Source: a virus. From it: a stretch of 41,585 nucleotides of DNA. The position numbers and the translations under genes were made by a program. Positions 9,589 through 18,164 of the stretch are shown here, piece by piece (the first letter of the stretch is position 1; each line of letters opens with the position of its first letter). The notes under the pieces are model-generated. The model saw nothing but the letters and a program-made list of their open reading frames with translations. It was not told the DNA's origin and made no database searches. The DNA lies in the IMG/VR virus record IMGVR_UViG_3300008266_000889, positions 1 through 41,585 of that record, one strand, 5' to 3'.

Positions 9589-10077
9589 TTAGTAGTTAAG
9601 GATGCAGTAATCTGGTTGGATACTGAGTGAGATTACCATTGGGTCATCCTTTTCCCAAGTCATTTCACCGAATTCAATCTTAGTGATTTGGCATCCCTTG
9701 AGAATCCATTCTTCAACCTTATCACCGACTGGTCCAAGCACGTTGATGATAATGTCCTTCTTATAAAATTCTGCATATCCGTCACGACCGGTAACTGATT
9801 CGTGGTGGAGACGAACCCATTCCATTACTGCTTGTGCGCCTGATGGAACGATTGGGTCATATAATTCAAGGTTCATTTCTTCCCAAATCGTCTTACCCTT
9901 GACATAGCGTTGAAGATTGATGTGGTCAAGCTTCTTCTTTTCTTGGGTTAACTTTGGACGGTCTGCCTTCTTGATGAGATAAGAAGGAACACCATCTAAC
10001 AACATTATATACCGATTCGCAGTCTTTGGTTCGAATGCGGTAAAAAATAGTTCTTGTTCATTGACCAAATTTGCCAT
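9589..10077 (-). CDS. gp19: Tail tube protein gp19
   Basis: Subunit of the inner tube of the contractile tail, through which DNA passes. The 162-residue length fits T4 gp19 (about 163). The C-terminal half has the family pattern: an aromatic GYAEFYKKDIIINVL strand, then GCQITKIEFGEMTWEKDD and a final beta strand ending SIQPDYCILNY. I start it at ATG 10077 (MANLVNEQEL) with GGAG a few nt upstream; an in-frame TTG at 10089 is rejected because it lies on the Shine-Dalgarno. It follows the sheath gene by 57 bp, the T4 order, and is closed by a strong terminator. It has its own promoter-like box, consistent with the high copy number needed. Confidence 0.93.
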   Translation of the reverse strand: MANLVNEQELFFTAFEPKTANRYIMLLDGVPSYLIKKADRPKLTQEKKKLDHINLQRYVKGKTIWEEMNLELYDPIVPSGAQAVMEWVRLHHESVTGRDGYAEFYKKDIIINVLGPVGDKVEEWILKGCQITKIEFGEMTWEKDDPMVISLSIQPDYCILNY

Positions 10078-10106
10078 ATGGCTCTCCAAATATAGATTGG
10101 TACTTT

Positions 10107-10114
10107 AATAAATA
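10107..10114 (-). promoter_or_regulatory. TATTTATT box, candidate late promoter for gp19
   Basis: The minus strand reads AACTATTTATTAAAG, ending 29 nt before ATG 10077, in the 57-bp gap between sheath and tube genes. Confidence 0.45.
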
Positions 10115-10134
10115 GTTGTTATTGAAAAAACTGA

Positions 10135-12441
10135 TTAGATGGTATCGAAGGTTGCACCAGTTGGGAGAATATTGAAATCCAACTTGATGAATTCTGCGGT
10201 ACGGGTTGGTTGGAGATAGATTGCACCAGCCAAGATGTTGCGGTCAATGATGTCTGGTGTATTATTGGTTTCATCCATTACCACACGGAATGCGGTCAAC
10301 CCAGAACGTTGTTGGATACCTGCGAGGTATGGGTTGACGATGTTCAAGAAGCGAGTACGTGTTGCTTCGGTATTTTGTTCGAATACCAAGTAACGTGCTG
10401 AACTTGCGATATACTTCTTGACAGTGATAAGTAAGCGACGAACGTTTACGCGGTCAAGTGCTGATGCTCTACGTTGTAATGTCTTTTGACCCCAAACACA
10501 GATACCTTGTCCTGGGAACTGTGCGATTGGATTGACCTTTGATTCGTATAATTCATCACGTTGTGCTTGGTTCAAACGAGTCTTGACACCAACTGCGCCT
10601 GGGATACCACCACGATTCAATCCTGCTGGTGCGAACCATTCTGCGCCTTGTTGGTCAGAGTATGCGTATACTTCTGGGAGAACCACAGATGGTGGAGCCC
10701 AGATAAACTTACCAGTGATATCGTCTAGTACACGAACCCAAGGATAGTATGCTGCTGCATAATTTGTGTCAAGGAGTTCAGCTTGAGTAGTAACTGATGA
10801 AAGTGTTGCATCAAGTGTATCAAGGTCAGCGATGTAGAAGCAATCACCGCGGGATTCACAAAGGTCAATGCCAGTTTGTACTACATAACTGTGTTGTGAG
10901 TAAATTGCTCCTGGAATTGCTAAGAGATTGAAATCTACTCTATCTGGATTACTTAATTGATTTAGTGCTCTCTTAAATTCAACTGAACCAGATGCTGCTG
11001 CGTTTGAAAGGTTGAATCCTTGACTATTTGTTGCAGTGATTGACCCACCCAATGCGATGTAGCGGTTTGGCTTGAATCCATCAAATCCACCTTGAAATGG
11101 AACAGAGAAGCGACGATATGTTACGTGGTCACGGTTGGTAAGAGAAATTGCCGAACCACCAACTTCATTACTTGCTAGGTTTTCGATATTGAATTCAGAT
11201 CCAACAACGTTATTTCCTACGAGTGGTCCAAGATATGAAAGACTAGTGGTGTTTGAGAAATCAAATCCGTAGTAATTGGTGTTTGGACCAACAGCGTTAG
11301 ATGCTACATACCCAGGAGTACTTCCACTGGTCCAACGACTGTTGACGAATGACCCCGTTGCAAATTCTCCAGAAGAACCAGATACAGTTGAATTTAGTTG
11401 AGCAAATCCATATGGAACTGAATTATCTGGAATTACGTCTGCACTCATTTCGATACGAATATACTTTGAATTATTTACAAAGTCACCTTCGTAATTTGTT
11501 TCAAGTGTTGTTGAATTGTAAGTTGGAACACTGTTTCCAATTACACGTGCGATATAATTTGGACTGGTTGGGTCAAGATTTAAGTTGTTGAAACTTTCAA
11601 GTACGTTTGGTGACTTATCGGTGTCATTAAAATCACGTACAAGAAGTGAGAATGAACCAAAGTCACTATCTGGGTCGATACTTGGTGAGATACCAGTGAT
11701 AGAAATCTTTACTTCCTTGTTTGCACCAGTACCGTCACTTAAAGTATGAACCTTAAAGAGATTATACTTTGAACCACCGATGGTTTGTGAACGAATCCAT
11801 GGGGTAGTTGCGTTATTATATTGAGTAAGAAGACTCAAGGTCGAAGTGGTTGCAGTCATTGTAACGTTTGCACCAGCTTGAGCAATTGCGTCTGGGAACA
11901 CTGCGTATACATACCCTGGAAGGGTTGAGTCACCATTTTGTGGGTTAGTTCCAAAATATGAACTAATGAATGATGTACTAGTTTCAGTAGAACTTAGTGC
12001 ACTTGCTGAAACATTCTTATTACCAGAACTACTGACGAGTAAATTGAAACTCGTTGCACCACCAGTAGCGGTTGCACTTGTAATCGTACTTCCTGATACG
12101 GTTGGATGAAGCACTGCAAAAATCTTACTACCCGATGAACCGGTAGCGTAGATTGTTGATGCGGTGGTAAGATATCCACCTAGTCCAAGAACACGAACAA
12201 CTGTAGCACTACCTGCTTCTTGCAAGTAGTTCTTAACGGTATATCCCATATAAGAAGTGCCGTCAGGTTCACCGAAGTTAGTTACGAACCCGTCGATGCC
12301 TTGCACTGTGGTCGGGATAAATGCTGGTCCTTTTGTGGTTGGACCAACAAATGCCGCACCAATTTCAGCTACTCCTTGTGCGAGGAATGTTTGGTCGCGT
12401 TCTTGTGTAAAGACACCAGGCGACACGATTCTTTCTGCCAT
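10135..12441 (-). CDS. gp18: Contractile tail sheath protein gp18
   Basis: Forms the contractile outer sheath of the tail. At 768 residues it is longer than T4 gp18 (659), with the extra length in the variable middle. The N-terminus MAERIVSPGVFTQERDQTF and the following GAAFVGPTTKGPAF segment are sheath hallmarks. The C-terminal conserved core (about 560-768) contains NPIAQFPGQGICVWGQKTL, VNVRRLLITVKKYI, FEQNT and a final EFIKLDF strand, the part that packs on the tube. ATG 12441 has GGAG upstream. It lies between the small coiled-coil gene and gp19, as expected for the tail operon. Confidence 0.97.
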   Translation of the reverse strand: MAERIVSPGVFTQERDQTFLAQGVAEIGAAFVGPTTKGPAFIPTTVQGIDGFVTNFGEPDGTSYMGYTVKNYLQEAGSATVVRVLGLGGYLTTASTIYATGSSGSKIFAVLHPTVSGSTITSATATGGATSFNLLVSSSGNKNVSASALSSTETSTSFISSYFGTNPQNGDSTLPGYVYAVFPDAIAQAGANVTMTATTSTLSLLTQYNNATTPWIRSQTIGGSKYNLFKVHTLSDGTGANKEVKISITGISPSIDPDSDFGSFSLLVRDFNDTDKSPNVLESFNNLNLDPTSPNYIARVIGNSVPTYNSTTLETNYEGDFVNNSKYIRIEMSADVIPDNSVPYGFAQLNSTVSGSSGEFATGSFVNSRWTSGSTPGYVASNAVGPNTNYYGFDFSNTTSLSYLGPLVGNNVVGSEFNIENLASNEVGGSAISLTNRDHVTYRRFSVPFQGGFDGFKPNRYIALGGSITATNSQGFNLSNAAASGSVEFKRALNQLSNPDRVDFNLLAIPGAIYSQHSYVVQTGIDLCESRGDCFYIADLDTLDATLSSVTTQAELLDTNYAAAYYPWVRVLDDITGKFIWAPPSVVLPEVYAYSDQQGAEWFAPAGLNRGGIPGAVGVKTRLNQAQRDELYESKVNPIAQFPGQGICVWGQKTLQRRASALDRVNVRRLLITVKKYIASSARYLVFEQNTEATRTRFLNIVNPYLAGIQQRSGLTAFRVVMDETNNTPDIIDRNILAGAIYLQPTRTAEFIKLDFNILPTGATFDTI

Positions 12442-12465
12442 ACGGTATTCTCCAAACTAAATTTG

Positions 12466-12732
12466 TTATTTCTCTGATGTAAATTCGCCGGTTTCAAAAT
12501 TAATCGACCCAGCACCATACTTGTCCGATAACCGTTTAATTAATGTTTGTTCTTCTTCGAGTAGACTTTTAAATAGTTTGGTTTGTTCACCAAGCTTGTC
12601 ATTCAGTTCTGCGATATCTGATTGGAGCAGCTGAATCTGTAATGTTAGCTGTCCGGCGTCAGAGACTACCGATGCGAGTTTGTTACGCAAAACACTAATT
12701 TCTTCCAATTCTTCCTTGGTAATTTCCGCCAT
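12466..12732 (-). CDS. Small coiled-coil protein between gp15 and gp18, 88 aa
   Basis: Starts at ATG 12732 (MAEITKEELEEISVLRNKL). Residues about 5-70 are one long charged helix with heptad-like hydrophobics, followed by a short tail with a YGAGSINFETGEF motif. Such proteins accompany neck/tail genes in environmental T4-like phages; function unknown. It leads the sheath gene by 24 bp and has a promoter-like box. It could be a tail-assembly chaperone or a minor virion protein. Confidence 0.78.
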   Translation of the reverse strand: MAEITKEELEEISVLRNKLASVVSDAGQLTLQIQLLQSDIAELNDKLGEQTKLFKSLLEEEQTLIKRLSDKYGAGSINFETGEFTSEK

Positions 12733-12764
12733 AATAACCTCTTGGAGTATAATACAACTCGTAT

Positions 12765-12772
12765 TATAAATA
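12765..12772 (-). promoter_or_regulatory. TATTTATA box, candidate late promoter for the sheath unit
   Basis: The minus strand reads AGATATTTATAATAC, ending 32 nt before ATG 12732. Confidence 0.5.
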
Positions 12773-12799
12773 TCTGTTTTTTTACCTAAACATCAATTA

Positions 12800-13579
12800 T
12801 TATCCTTCTATTTCACTAAAAGTGACCACTTTTTTGACCCCGTATCGCTTCTTAGTCAATAATCCTCTGTTTAATCCAGCATCAAGTTGTGTTTCTGGAA
12901 GGAGATATGCGTATACGGTCATATCGAATTGTGTTCTGACTACTCTATCCGCATCGTTAGGCAATTCTGTGACTGGCTCAAACGACTTAATAATAGTACG
13001 GAATTTATACTGATTTGGTTCTCCCCAGAATTCATCACTTTCGAATGAGATATTTTCTACGATAGAATTCATTTGTTCCATATATTCGGTCCATACCATA
13101 CAGCGATATGTTATTTGATAATAATCTGGGGCTGCTGTGGTATTATAATATTCCCGGCTTGGAACTATTTTATTTGCTACACTAAACTGGTCATATGGTG
13201 TTCTACGATTCCAACCAGTATAAAATGTACGGTCATAGTATTTGTTGACCGCAGAGTTGATTTCTGTTTGTTTATTCATCGCCGTGCGGCGAAGCATGAT
13301 GATTGGAAGTTGAATCTTTCCAATGGAATCACGTAATACTCCGTCTTTTTGTGCAGACTTCCAACGTTCAGGACTGCCATAAATTATCGGCACACGTACT
13401 TGAACATTTTGTTGGGTCACTATCGGCTTAATACGTTCAGACATATACTTTAGAATAGCATTATCTATCGTATATAAGGTAACTGATATTGGTGGAGCAG
13501 TAGTTTGCGTATCGTCTGCCCGATTTTGTAGCCGTGGTGATTGCTGATTGTCGTTTACAATCTTAGTTTCATCTGTCAT
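12800..13579 (-). CDS. gp15: Tail sheath stabiliser / tail completion protein gp15
   Basis: Caps the head-proximal end of the tail, where it holds sheath and tube and docks the neck. The 259-residue length is close to T4 gp15 (272). Recognisable parts are residues about 40-100, with the IDNAILKYMSERI helix, VQVRVPIIYGSPERW and a strand around IQLPIIMLRRT, and a central YQITYRCMVWTEYMEQMNSIVENI helix-strand unit like T4's YELSIFTRYEDDMFQIVEQI. The first ~30 residues are polar and probably disordered. Its ATG overlaps the preceding gp14-like stop by 4 nt (ATGA), so the two are translationally coupled. Confidence 0.88.
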   Translation of the reverse strand: MTDETKIVNDNQQSPRLQNRADDTQTTAPPISVTLYTIDNAILKYMSERIKPIVTQQNVQVRVPIIYGSPERWKSAQKDGVLRDSIGKIQLPIIMLRRTAMNKQTEINSAVNKYYDRTFYTGWNRRTPYDQFSVANKIVPSREYYNTTAAPDYYQITYRCMVWTEYMEQMNSIVENISFESDEFWGEPNQYKFRTIIKSFEPVTELPNDADRVVRTQFDMTVYAYLLPETQLDAGLNRGLLTKKRYGVKKVVTFSEIEG

Positions 13580-14034
13580 ACTTGAGCCTCTTCAATGTCA
13601 ATACTTGTACGACGAGTGAGGTGAGCGATACAAATAACTGCGGTATTAAAACCAGGCTTTCCTGCAATTAATTGAGTTTCTGTAATGTTATTGACTTCAT
13701 AATAATGATTATTATATCCGATGACATCGCCAATTTCTGGATATGTACTTACTTCTTGTAGCATACGACGAGCGAATCTGAACTCAACTTGTTGTCGTTG
13801 GTTTATTCCAAAGCCATCATCATTGTTAACTATGTTCTTATCATATTTGACAATCGCATTTACTTTAACGGGAGTATATCGTGGCTTAGCTGAACTTTCT
13901 CCGTAAATGTTTACTCTAGCCGACGCCACGACAATCTTATATAAAATAACGGCAACATCCATTGTCTCGTCAATTAATTCCCGAGTAATGTGTTGAATAA
14001 ATTCAAAGTCACGTTGTGTAACGAAGCGTGCCAT
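13576..14034 (-). CDS. gp14: Neck protein, gp14-like
   Basis: Probable neck or head-completion protein. It is 152 residues, shorter than T4 gp14 (256), as is usual in environmental T4-like phages. Visible gp14-like features are VNIYGESSAKPRYTP (compare LYGE...), FARRMLQEVSTYPEIGDVIGYNNHYYEVNNI, which fits the gp14 'gDli.y....yEV' strand pair, and the C-terminal TRRTSIDIEEA. The position between gp13 and gp15 is the T4 order and is strong supporting evidence. Its stop overlaps the gp15 start, and its own start is 3 nt after the gp13 stop. Confidence 0.8.
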   Translation of the reverse strand: MARFVTQRDFEFIQHITRELIDETMDVAVILYKIVVASARVNIYGESSAKPRYTPVKVNAIVKYDKNIVNNDDGFGINQRQQVEFRFARRMLQEVSTYPEIGDVIGYNNHYYEVNNITETQLIAGKPGFNTAVICIAHLTRRTSIDIEEAQV

Positions 14035-14037
14035 TTA

Positions 14038-15192
14038 TTAACCTATGTAGATGAGAGTTGGAACATTACGGAATGTTTCTTGCATTGCCTTAGAATTTTC
14101 AGCTTGCTTTTTCATTTGAGCTTGGAGTCCAGTTTCTTCAAGGGTTTCTCTAAGTTCTTTAATCAATGCTTCCTTTTCTGCTACTGCTTCTCTGCGAAGA
14201 ATTTCCCCGTCTAAACGAATTTGTCCATCTGGGTATGGGATATTTTCAAACTTGGAACGAATGATACCAAGGAGTTCTTTTGCTAACGCCAGCGTGTACT
14301 TAAATATCCACGTACGAGACATATCATTTGTTTTGGTATACGATATGTGAGTATATGGAACATTTGAAAGGTCACTAGCAATGTTACTTCCAGATTGTAA
14401 TAGATTTGCTTTCTTATCACTCTTTACAATATAATCAAAGTAGACAATTGAATCACGCTTAAATATTGGTGAGAACTTAATAATATTATTAGAGATTTCA
14501 AATCCATATTGACTCTTACGAACCATATCATTGATTTCAATTGCTTGAATACGGAGTAAATCTTCATAAGCTGGCATCATCACGAATGTGACTGGCGGTG
14601 AGTATCCGTCAAATCCGAATTCTGCCATCAAGTTAGTCAATCCAAGACCAGTAGTTGCAAATGGGTCATAGTAACGTGCGACGGCTGGAGGCATATAGTG
14701 ATAGACCCGACGAATTTCAATCGCTGAGCCGCTTTCATATGGGTCTGCCCACAATGATTTTAAGTCGTATGATTGAGTTGAAATAGATGCAGAAATCCAC
14801 CCACGCTTTACTTCAACATTTCCGCCGGACTGTGCTTCAACGCCGTAGTCATTTGCAATATTGATTAATTGAGGAATTGGTGACCCAATAATATTTCGTT
14901 GAGTTGCGCTAGTAGCCGTCGTTGCACCTTGCAACGTCATCATATATTCACGCGCATTAAATTGATTGACTTGATTTCCATAAGTCGTAATGGCTTCTTC
15001 AAAACAAGCATAAATTTGCTTGTCAAGTAGTTCCACTTCTACAACAGGATATCCTAACTTTCTAGCAACGAATTCGGCTGCTCTTGGGGCATCTGTTTGA
15101 AATTGGGAATCACTATCAAAGAATCCAAATGGAGTAATACCCACTGGACTTCTAGGAACACCATCGTAAAAAATTGGTTCTTGTGTTTCCAT
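14038..15192 (-). CDS. gp13: Neck protein gp13
   Basis: With gp14 it forms the neck that closes the filled head and joins the tail. At 384 residues it is longer than T4 gp13 (309). The N-terminal part has ARKLGYPVVEVELLDKQIYAC, matching T4's [20 protein letters not shown]. The C-terminal part has YTLALAKELLGIIRSKF, PYPDGQIRLDGEILRREA and a charged helix EKEALIKELRE, also as in T4. An extra ~30-residue Gln/Lys-rich helix precedes the final VPTLIYIG. ATG 15192 follows a terminator and a promoter-like box, so it leads the neck operon gp13-gp14-gp15. Confidence 0.9.
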   Translation of the reverse strand: METQEPIFYDGVPRSPVGITPFGFFDSDSQFQTDAPRAAEFVARKLGYPVVEVELLDKQIYACFEEAITTYGNQVNQFNAREYMMTLQGATTATSATQRNIIGSPIPQLINIANDYGVEAQSGGNVEVKRGWISASISTQSYDLKSLWADPYESGSAIEIRRVYHYMPPAVARYYDPFATTGLGLTNLMAEFGFDGYSPPVTFVMMPAYEDLLRIQAIEINDMVRKSQYGFEISNNIIKFSPIFKRDSIVYFDYIVKSDKKANLLQSGSNIASDLSNVPYTHISYTKTNDMSRTWIFKYTLALAKELLGIIRSKFENIPYPDGQIRLDGEILRREAVAEKEALIKELRETLEETGLQAQMKKQAENSKAMQETFRNVPTLIYIG

Positions 15193-15216
15193 AATTCTCT
15201 CTAAATAGGGACTAGT

Positions 15217-15224
15217 AATAAATA
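15217..15224 (-). promoter_or_regulatory. TATTTATT box, candidate late promoter for the neck operon
   Basis: The minus strand reads AACTATTTATTACTA, ending 24 nt before ATG 15192 and downstream of the gp23 terminator. Confidence 0.5.
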
Positions 15225-15265
15225 GTTTTATTTAATCATTAAGTTGTATTTTTGAGGCACAGAAA

Positions 15266-15293
15266 ATAAAAAGGGTGACCTTTCGGCCACCCA
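15266..15293 (-). terminator. Rho-independent terminator after the capsid gene
   Basis: The minus strand folds GGGTGGCC-GAAA-GGTCACCC (8 bp with one mismatch, GNRA-type loop), followed by TTTTTTATTTT. It lies 25 nt past the gp23 stop. Confidence 0.9.
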
Positions 15294-15317
15294 ATTTATT
15301 ATCCCGTTAATCTAAGA

Positions 15318-16800
15318 TTAGATTAAGTTTAATCCGTCGATGTAAATCTTACCGAAGAATTCTGGACGTACAACCTTCTTCGCATAACGGGTCATCACAC
15401 CACGGCGTGGGGTGAAGTTATTTGGGTCATAGACCAATGGTGTTAATACGAGTGGGATGTATGGAGCGTAGACTGCACCAGTTTCGAGGAAGTTACTTCC
15501 ACGGAAGCCCATTAACAATACATTTTCCTTCATGTATGGGTTCTTGTAAATGGTGAAGCGGTTTTGGAATGAACCAACCTTACTTACGCCACCTGCGAAT
15601 TCCATCTTGTCACCATCGGTTCCAGCCATAAAGCCTGGGATGGTTTCAAGGATTGTTGCGACGGTTGGTGAACATACTGCGAAGTTTGCACCACCACGCA
15701 TGGTAAGTTGGTGAATCTTGTTACTGACCTTTTGCATCTTTTGACCGAGTGTTTGGAACCAGGTCATGTTGGTCCATGCAGTTCCAGTGAATGAGGAAGC
15801 TGCGAATGCTGAACCATTCCATACCTTACCAATTTCTGTTGACCAGAATTCAGTGGTTTGAGTTGGAGCTGCTTGGATTAACATATCAACGATTTCGAGG
15901 TCGATTTCAGTTGAGATGTAGTCACTTAACATTGCTGTTAATTCAGCTTCTGCATCAACACTGTGGTATGCGTTCAAGTCTTGTGCGAGTTCTGGTGACC
16001 ATACTGCCTTCAACTTACGGGTCTTAGCAACGATGGTTTCTGACTTGAGTTCAAGGTCGATTTGTGGAATTGCTAAATCGGTTGAACCATCACGATCTTC
16101 GAAGTCACCACGGGTGGTGTCGGTTGGTTGCTTGACGTACTTGAGGGTGGTTGCTGAACCTGCGGTGGTGGTTCCAACAACGAAGGTGATGTTGGTTCCG
16201 TCGTACTTGGTGAATTCTGGAAGAACTTGTGCTGCGAAGTCAATTCCTGAACCGGTGATTGAGAATGCACGTACTGCTAAGAAGTCACCAGCTGATGCTG
16301 ATACTGCTGGTACTACGTACTTGGTCAATGATGCGGTGTTGTACAAGTTGTTGTAGTTAACGTCTGCCCAACTTACTGATGCAGATGCAACTGCTACGAT
16401 GGTTGTACTTACGTCATTGATTGAGTAACCGAAAGCACCTGCGCCGTAGAGGCCGCCTGCATCTTGGTTACCGAATGAGGTGAAGAGGTTACTTGAACCA
16501 CTGCCGTAGAGTGATTGACCAGCGACCTTTCCGTTTACTGAGTTGCCGTACTTGAAGTCCATGTAGAACACAAGTCCTGAAGGAAGGTTCATTGGTTGGA
16601 CTGATACGAAGTTCTTACTTGCGATACTTCCGAAGACCTTACGGACTAATGGAAGTGCCTGCCATCCCTTGGCGGTCTGCGCCCTTCAAGCCTTCGAGAA
16701 GGCCTGACTTTTCCCACTTGCCCGCTAACTTGCGGGATTCTTCAGTGATTACCTTGTGTGCTGAACCGGCTTCACTGATAAGGTTCATTACGTCGGACAT
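15318..16800 (-). CDS. gp23: Major capsid protein gp23, 5' end split between two frames
   Basis: Hexameric shell protein of the head. The body (15318-16685) is clear gp23: FVSVQPMNLPSGLVFYMDFKYG, then AKTRKLKAVWSPELAQDLNAYHSVDAEAE (T4: AKSRQLKAAYSIELAQDLRAVHGMDADAE), GGANFAVCSPTVATIL, TGAVYAPYIPLVLTPL and MTRYAKK. The natural start is ATG 16800 with AGGAG 8 nt upstream. From there the frame reads MSDVMNLISEAGSAHK, then KWEKSGLLEGLKGADRQGMA, and stops at TAA 16641-16639 after 53 codons. The body frame is open only from 16685, so both frames overlap by 47 bp and one product needs a frameshift. The segment after KWEKSGLLEGL that in T4 contains FENQ is missing, suggesting a deletion of about 30-45 codons, either real or an assembly collapse. 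Confidence 0.9.
16639..16685 (-). other. Two-frame overlap at the gp23 disruption
   Basis: In this 47-bp interval the frame from ATG 16800 reads ...DRQGMAGTSISP-stop, while the capsid-body frame, opened by TGA at 16688-16686, reads RAQTAKGWQALPLVRKVF. The sensible join is near GMA / GWQALPLVRKVF at the GGGATGGCAGG sequence. No obvious slippery heptamer plus pseudoknot is visible, so programmed frameshifting is not supported. Confidence 0.8.
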
Positions 16801-16819
16801 TGGTTATTCTCCTATGAGG

Positions 16820-18031
16820 TTAGATAAGACCTGCTAATTGTTGTAAGCGCTTTGCAATGGAGTTTTCTGAGATTACTTCCATTGCTGCTGCCTTTGGTGC
16901 GGTGCTTGGGGTTGCCTTACTTGCAAATCCTTCTGCAACGACCTTTGTTGCCTTTGTAGACTTAATTGTTTTTGCTGTTGAAGTTAATGTTTCAACAAGA
17001 ACTGTGTATACCATCTTGACTTCACGAACTGAGGTTGCACGGTCAAAGTTTTCAATGACTGACACCTTTTGTTCGGTGGTCAAACCTTCCTTACGGAAGA
17101 TTTTGTTGGTATATAAGAGTTTTGCGTTGAGAAGATTTACTTCATGTAGCTTGCCTCGTAGGAGCTTTACAGCCTGACGATATTCTGCAAGTTCTTTTTC
17201 AAGGGAAGCCATTTTTTCAGATGATTTCTTTTCCATTTCATCTTCGGCTTCGAGTTCCTTGAGGATTGCTTCTAAATCCAATTCTTCTTCTTCGCCTTCT
17301 TCTTCGTGACCTTTCATTTCTTCGCCTTCTTCACCTTCCATCTTATTTACATCTGATGGTTCGGTTACGAAAGTATTTACATTGGCTGCATCTTCTGCGC
17401 CTTCTGCGGTTCCGATATGTGATGTCTTTGCTGGAATTTCAGGCTTTTCAACACCAGCTTCTGGGTCTTCTGCTGGATATGCTTCGTCAGCCATTTCTTC
17501 TTCCTTATCTTCTTCGTCTTCTTCTTCGCCTGACATCTTCTTCATGTCTTCTTCGAGTTCCTTGATTACTTCGTCAAGGTCGAAGTCAGCTTCTGTCCAA
17601 TCTTCGTACCAATCGGTTTCACCTTCACCTGCATCTTCACCACTTTGGTCATCTTCTGCGGAATCAAATGCTGCTGCTGAAGGTTCCTTGTTGTCAGAAG
17701 CGCCGATATCTGATGTAGCGAGGTGCATATCAGACTTACCAGTTGGTTCTGCTTCGTGTGCGTCCATTTCCTTAGCAGTTTCCATCTTTGGTTCGGCGGT
17801 AGCTGCCATCTTTGGAGCTTCCTTTTCTGCTTCTGGTGCTTCCTTTTCTTCTTCTGGTTCTTCCATGCCTTCTGCTTCGGCACGAAGTCTACGAGAAATC
17901 ATAGACTTAATTTGGGGTGTGAACGTTTCTTCTAATGAAAGCTTTGCATTTTCAATAGCAGTTTGACGAACTGCTTCTGCGTCTGCGATAGCTTCTCTTA
18001 AAAGCTTGTTCGTGAATTCGAACTCTGCCAT
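16820..18031 (-). CDS. gp22: Prohead scaffold core protein gp22-like
   Basis: Internal scaffold on which the prohead shell assembles and which gp21 then degrades. It is identified by place (between the gp21 region and gp23, the T4 order) and by its C-terminal third: coiled coil MASLEKELAEYRQAVKLLRGKL, then VNLLNAKLLYTNKIFRKEGLT and EKVSVIENFDRATSVREVKMVY-type sequence. At 403 residues it is longer than T4 gp22 (269) because of a very acidic Glu/Asp-rich middle (about 55-265), likely disordered and DNA-mimicking in charge. The C-terminus has ISENSIAKRLQQLAGL. ATG 18031 has AGGAG upstream. It contains many [LI]-x-E sites, the T4 gp21 cleavage pattern. Confidence 0.85.
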   Translation of the reverse strand: MAEFEFTNKLLREAIADAEAVRQTAIENAKLSLEETFTPQIKSMISRRLRAEAEGMEEPEEEKEAPEAEKEAPKMAATAEPKMETAKEMDAHEAEPTGKSDMHLATSDIGASDNKEPSAAAFDSAEDDQSGEDAGEGETDWYEDWTEADFDLDEVIKELEEDMKKMSGEEEDEEDKEEEMADEAYPAEDPEAGVEKPEIPAKTSHIGTAEGAEDAANVNTFVTEPSDVNKMEGEEGEEMKGHEEEGEEEELDLEAILKELEAEDEMEKKSSEKMASLEKELAEYRQAVKLLRGKLHEVNLLNAKLLYTNKIFRKEGLTTEQKVSVIENFDRATSVREVKMVYTVLVETLTSTAKTIKSTKATKVVAEGFASKATPSTAPKAAAMEVISENSIAKRLQQLAGLI

Positions 18032-18094
18032 AAAAGTGCTCTCCTATGAGAATAAAAATGACTATTCAGAGCCATTACAAAGTAATATATACAA

Positions 18095-18119
18095 CAAAAT
18101 CACACCCCAAATGAGGTGT
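18095..18119 (-). terminator. Probable terminator after the bS21 gene
   Basis: The minus strand folds ACACCTC-ATTT-GGGGTGT (7 bp, one G-U) followed by GATTTTGTTG. It lies about 45 nt past the bS21 stop and before gp22, in the 133-bp gap 18032-18164. The T-run is weak, so termination may be partial. Confidence 0.6.
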
Positions 18120-18164
18120 ACTTTAAATATATATTAACGTTTTCTTAAAAACATCATTTTTTAG

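Noticed and set aside
10075-10089. TTG start four codons upstream of gp19
   Set aside because: The codons overlap the GGAG ribosome site; ATG 10077 gives the expected length and MAN start.
16639-16700. Programmed ribosomal frameshift in gp23
   Set aside because: No slippery heptamer with a following strong structure is visible, and a conserved segment appears to be missing as well, which a shift alone does not explain.
17266-17966. Long plus-strand Ser/Leu-rich open frames inside gp22
   Set aside because: They mirror the Glu/Asp-rich codons of gp22 on the other strand and show no protein-like features.
18032-18164. Possible small RNA or riboswitch between bS21 and gp22
   Set aside because: Only one short terminator-like hairpin and A/T-rich sequence are visible; nothing matches a known aptamer.
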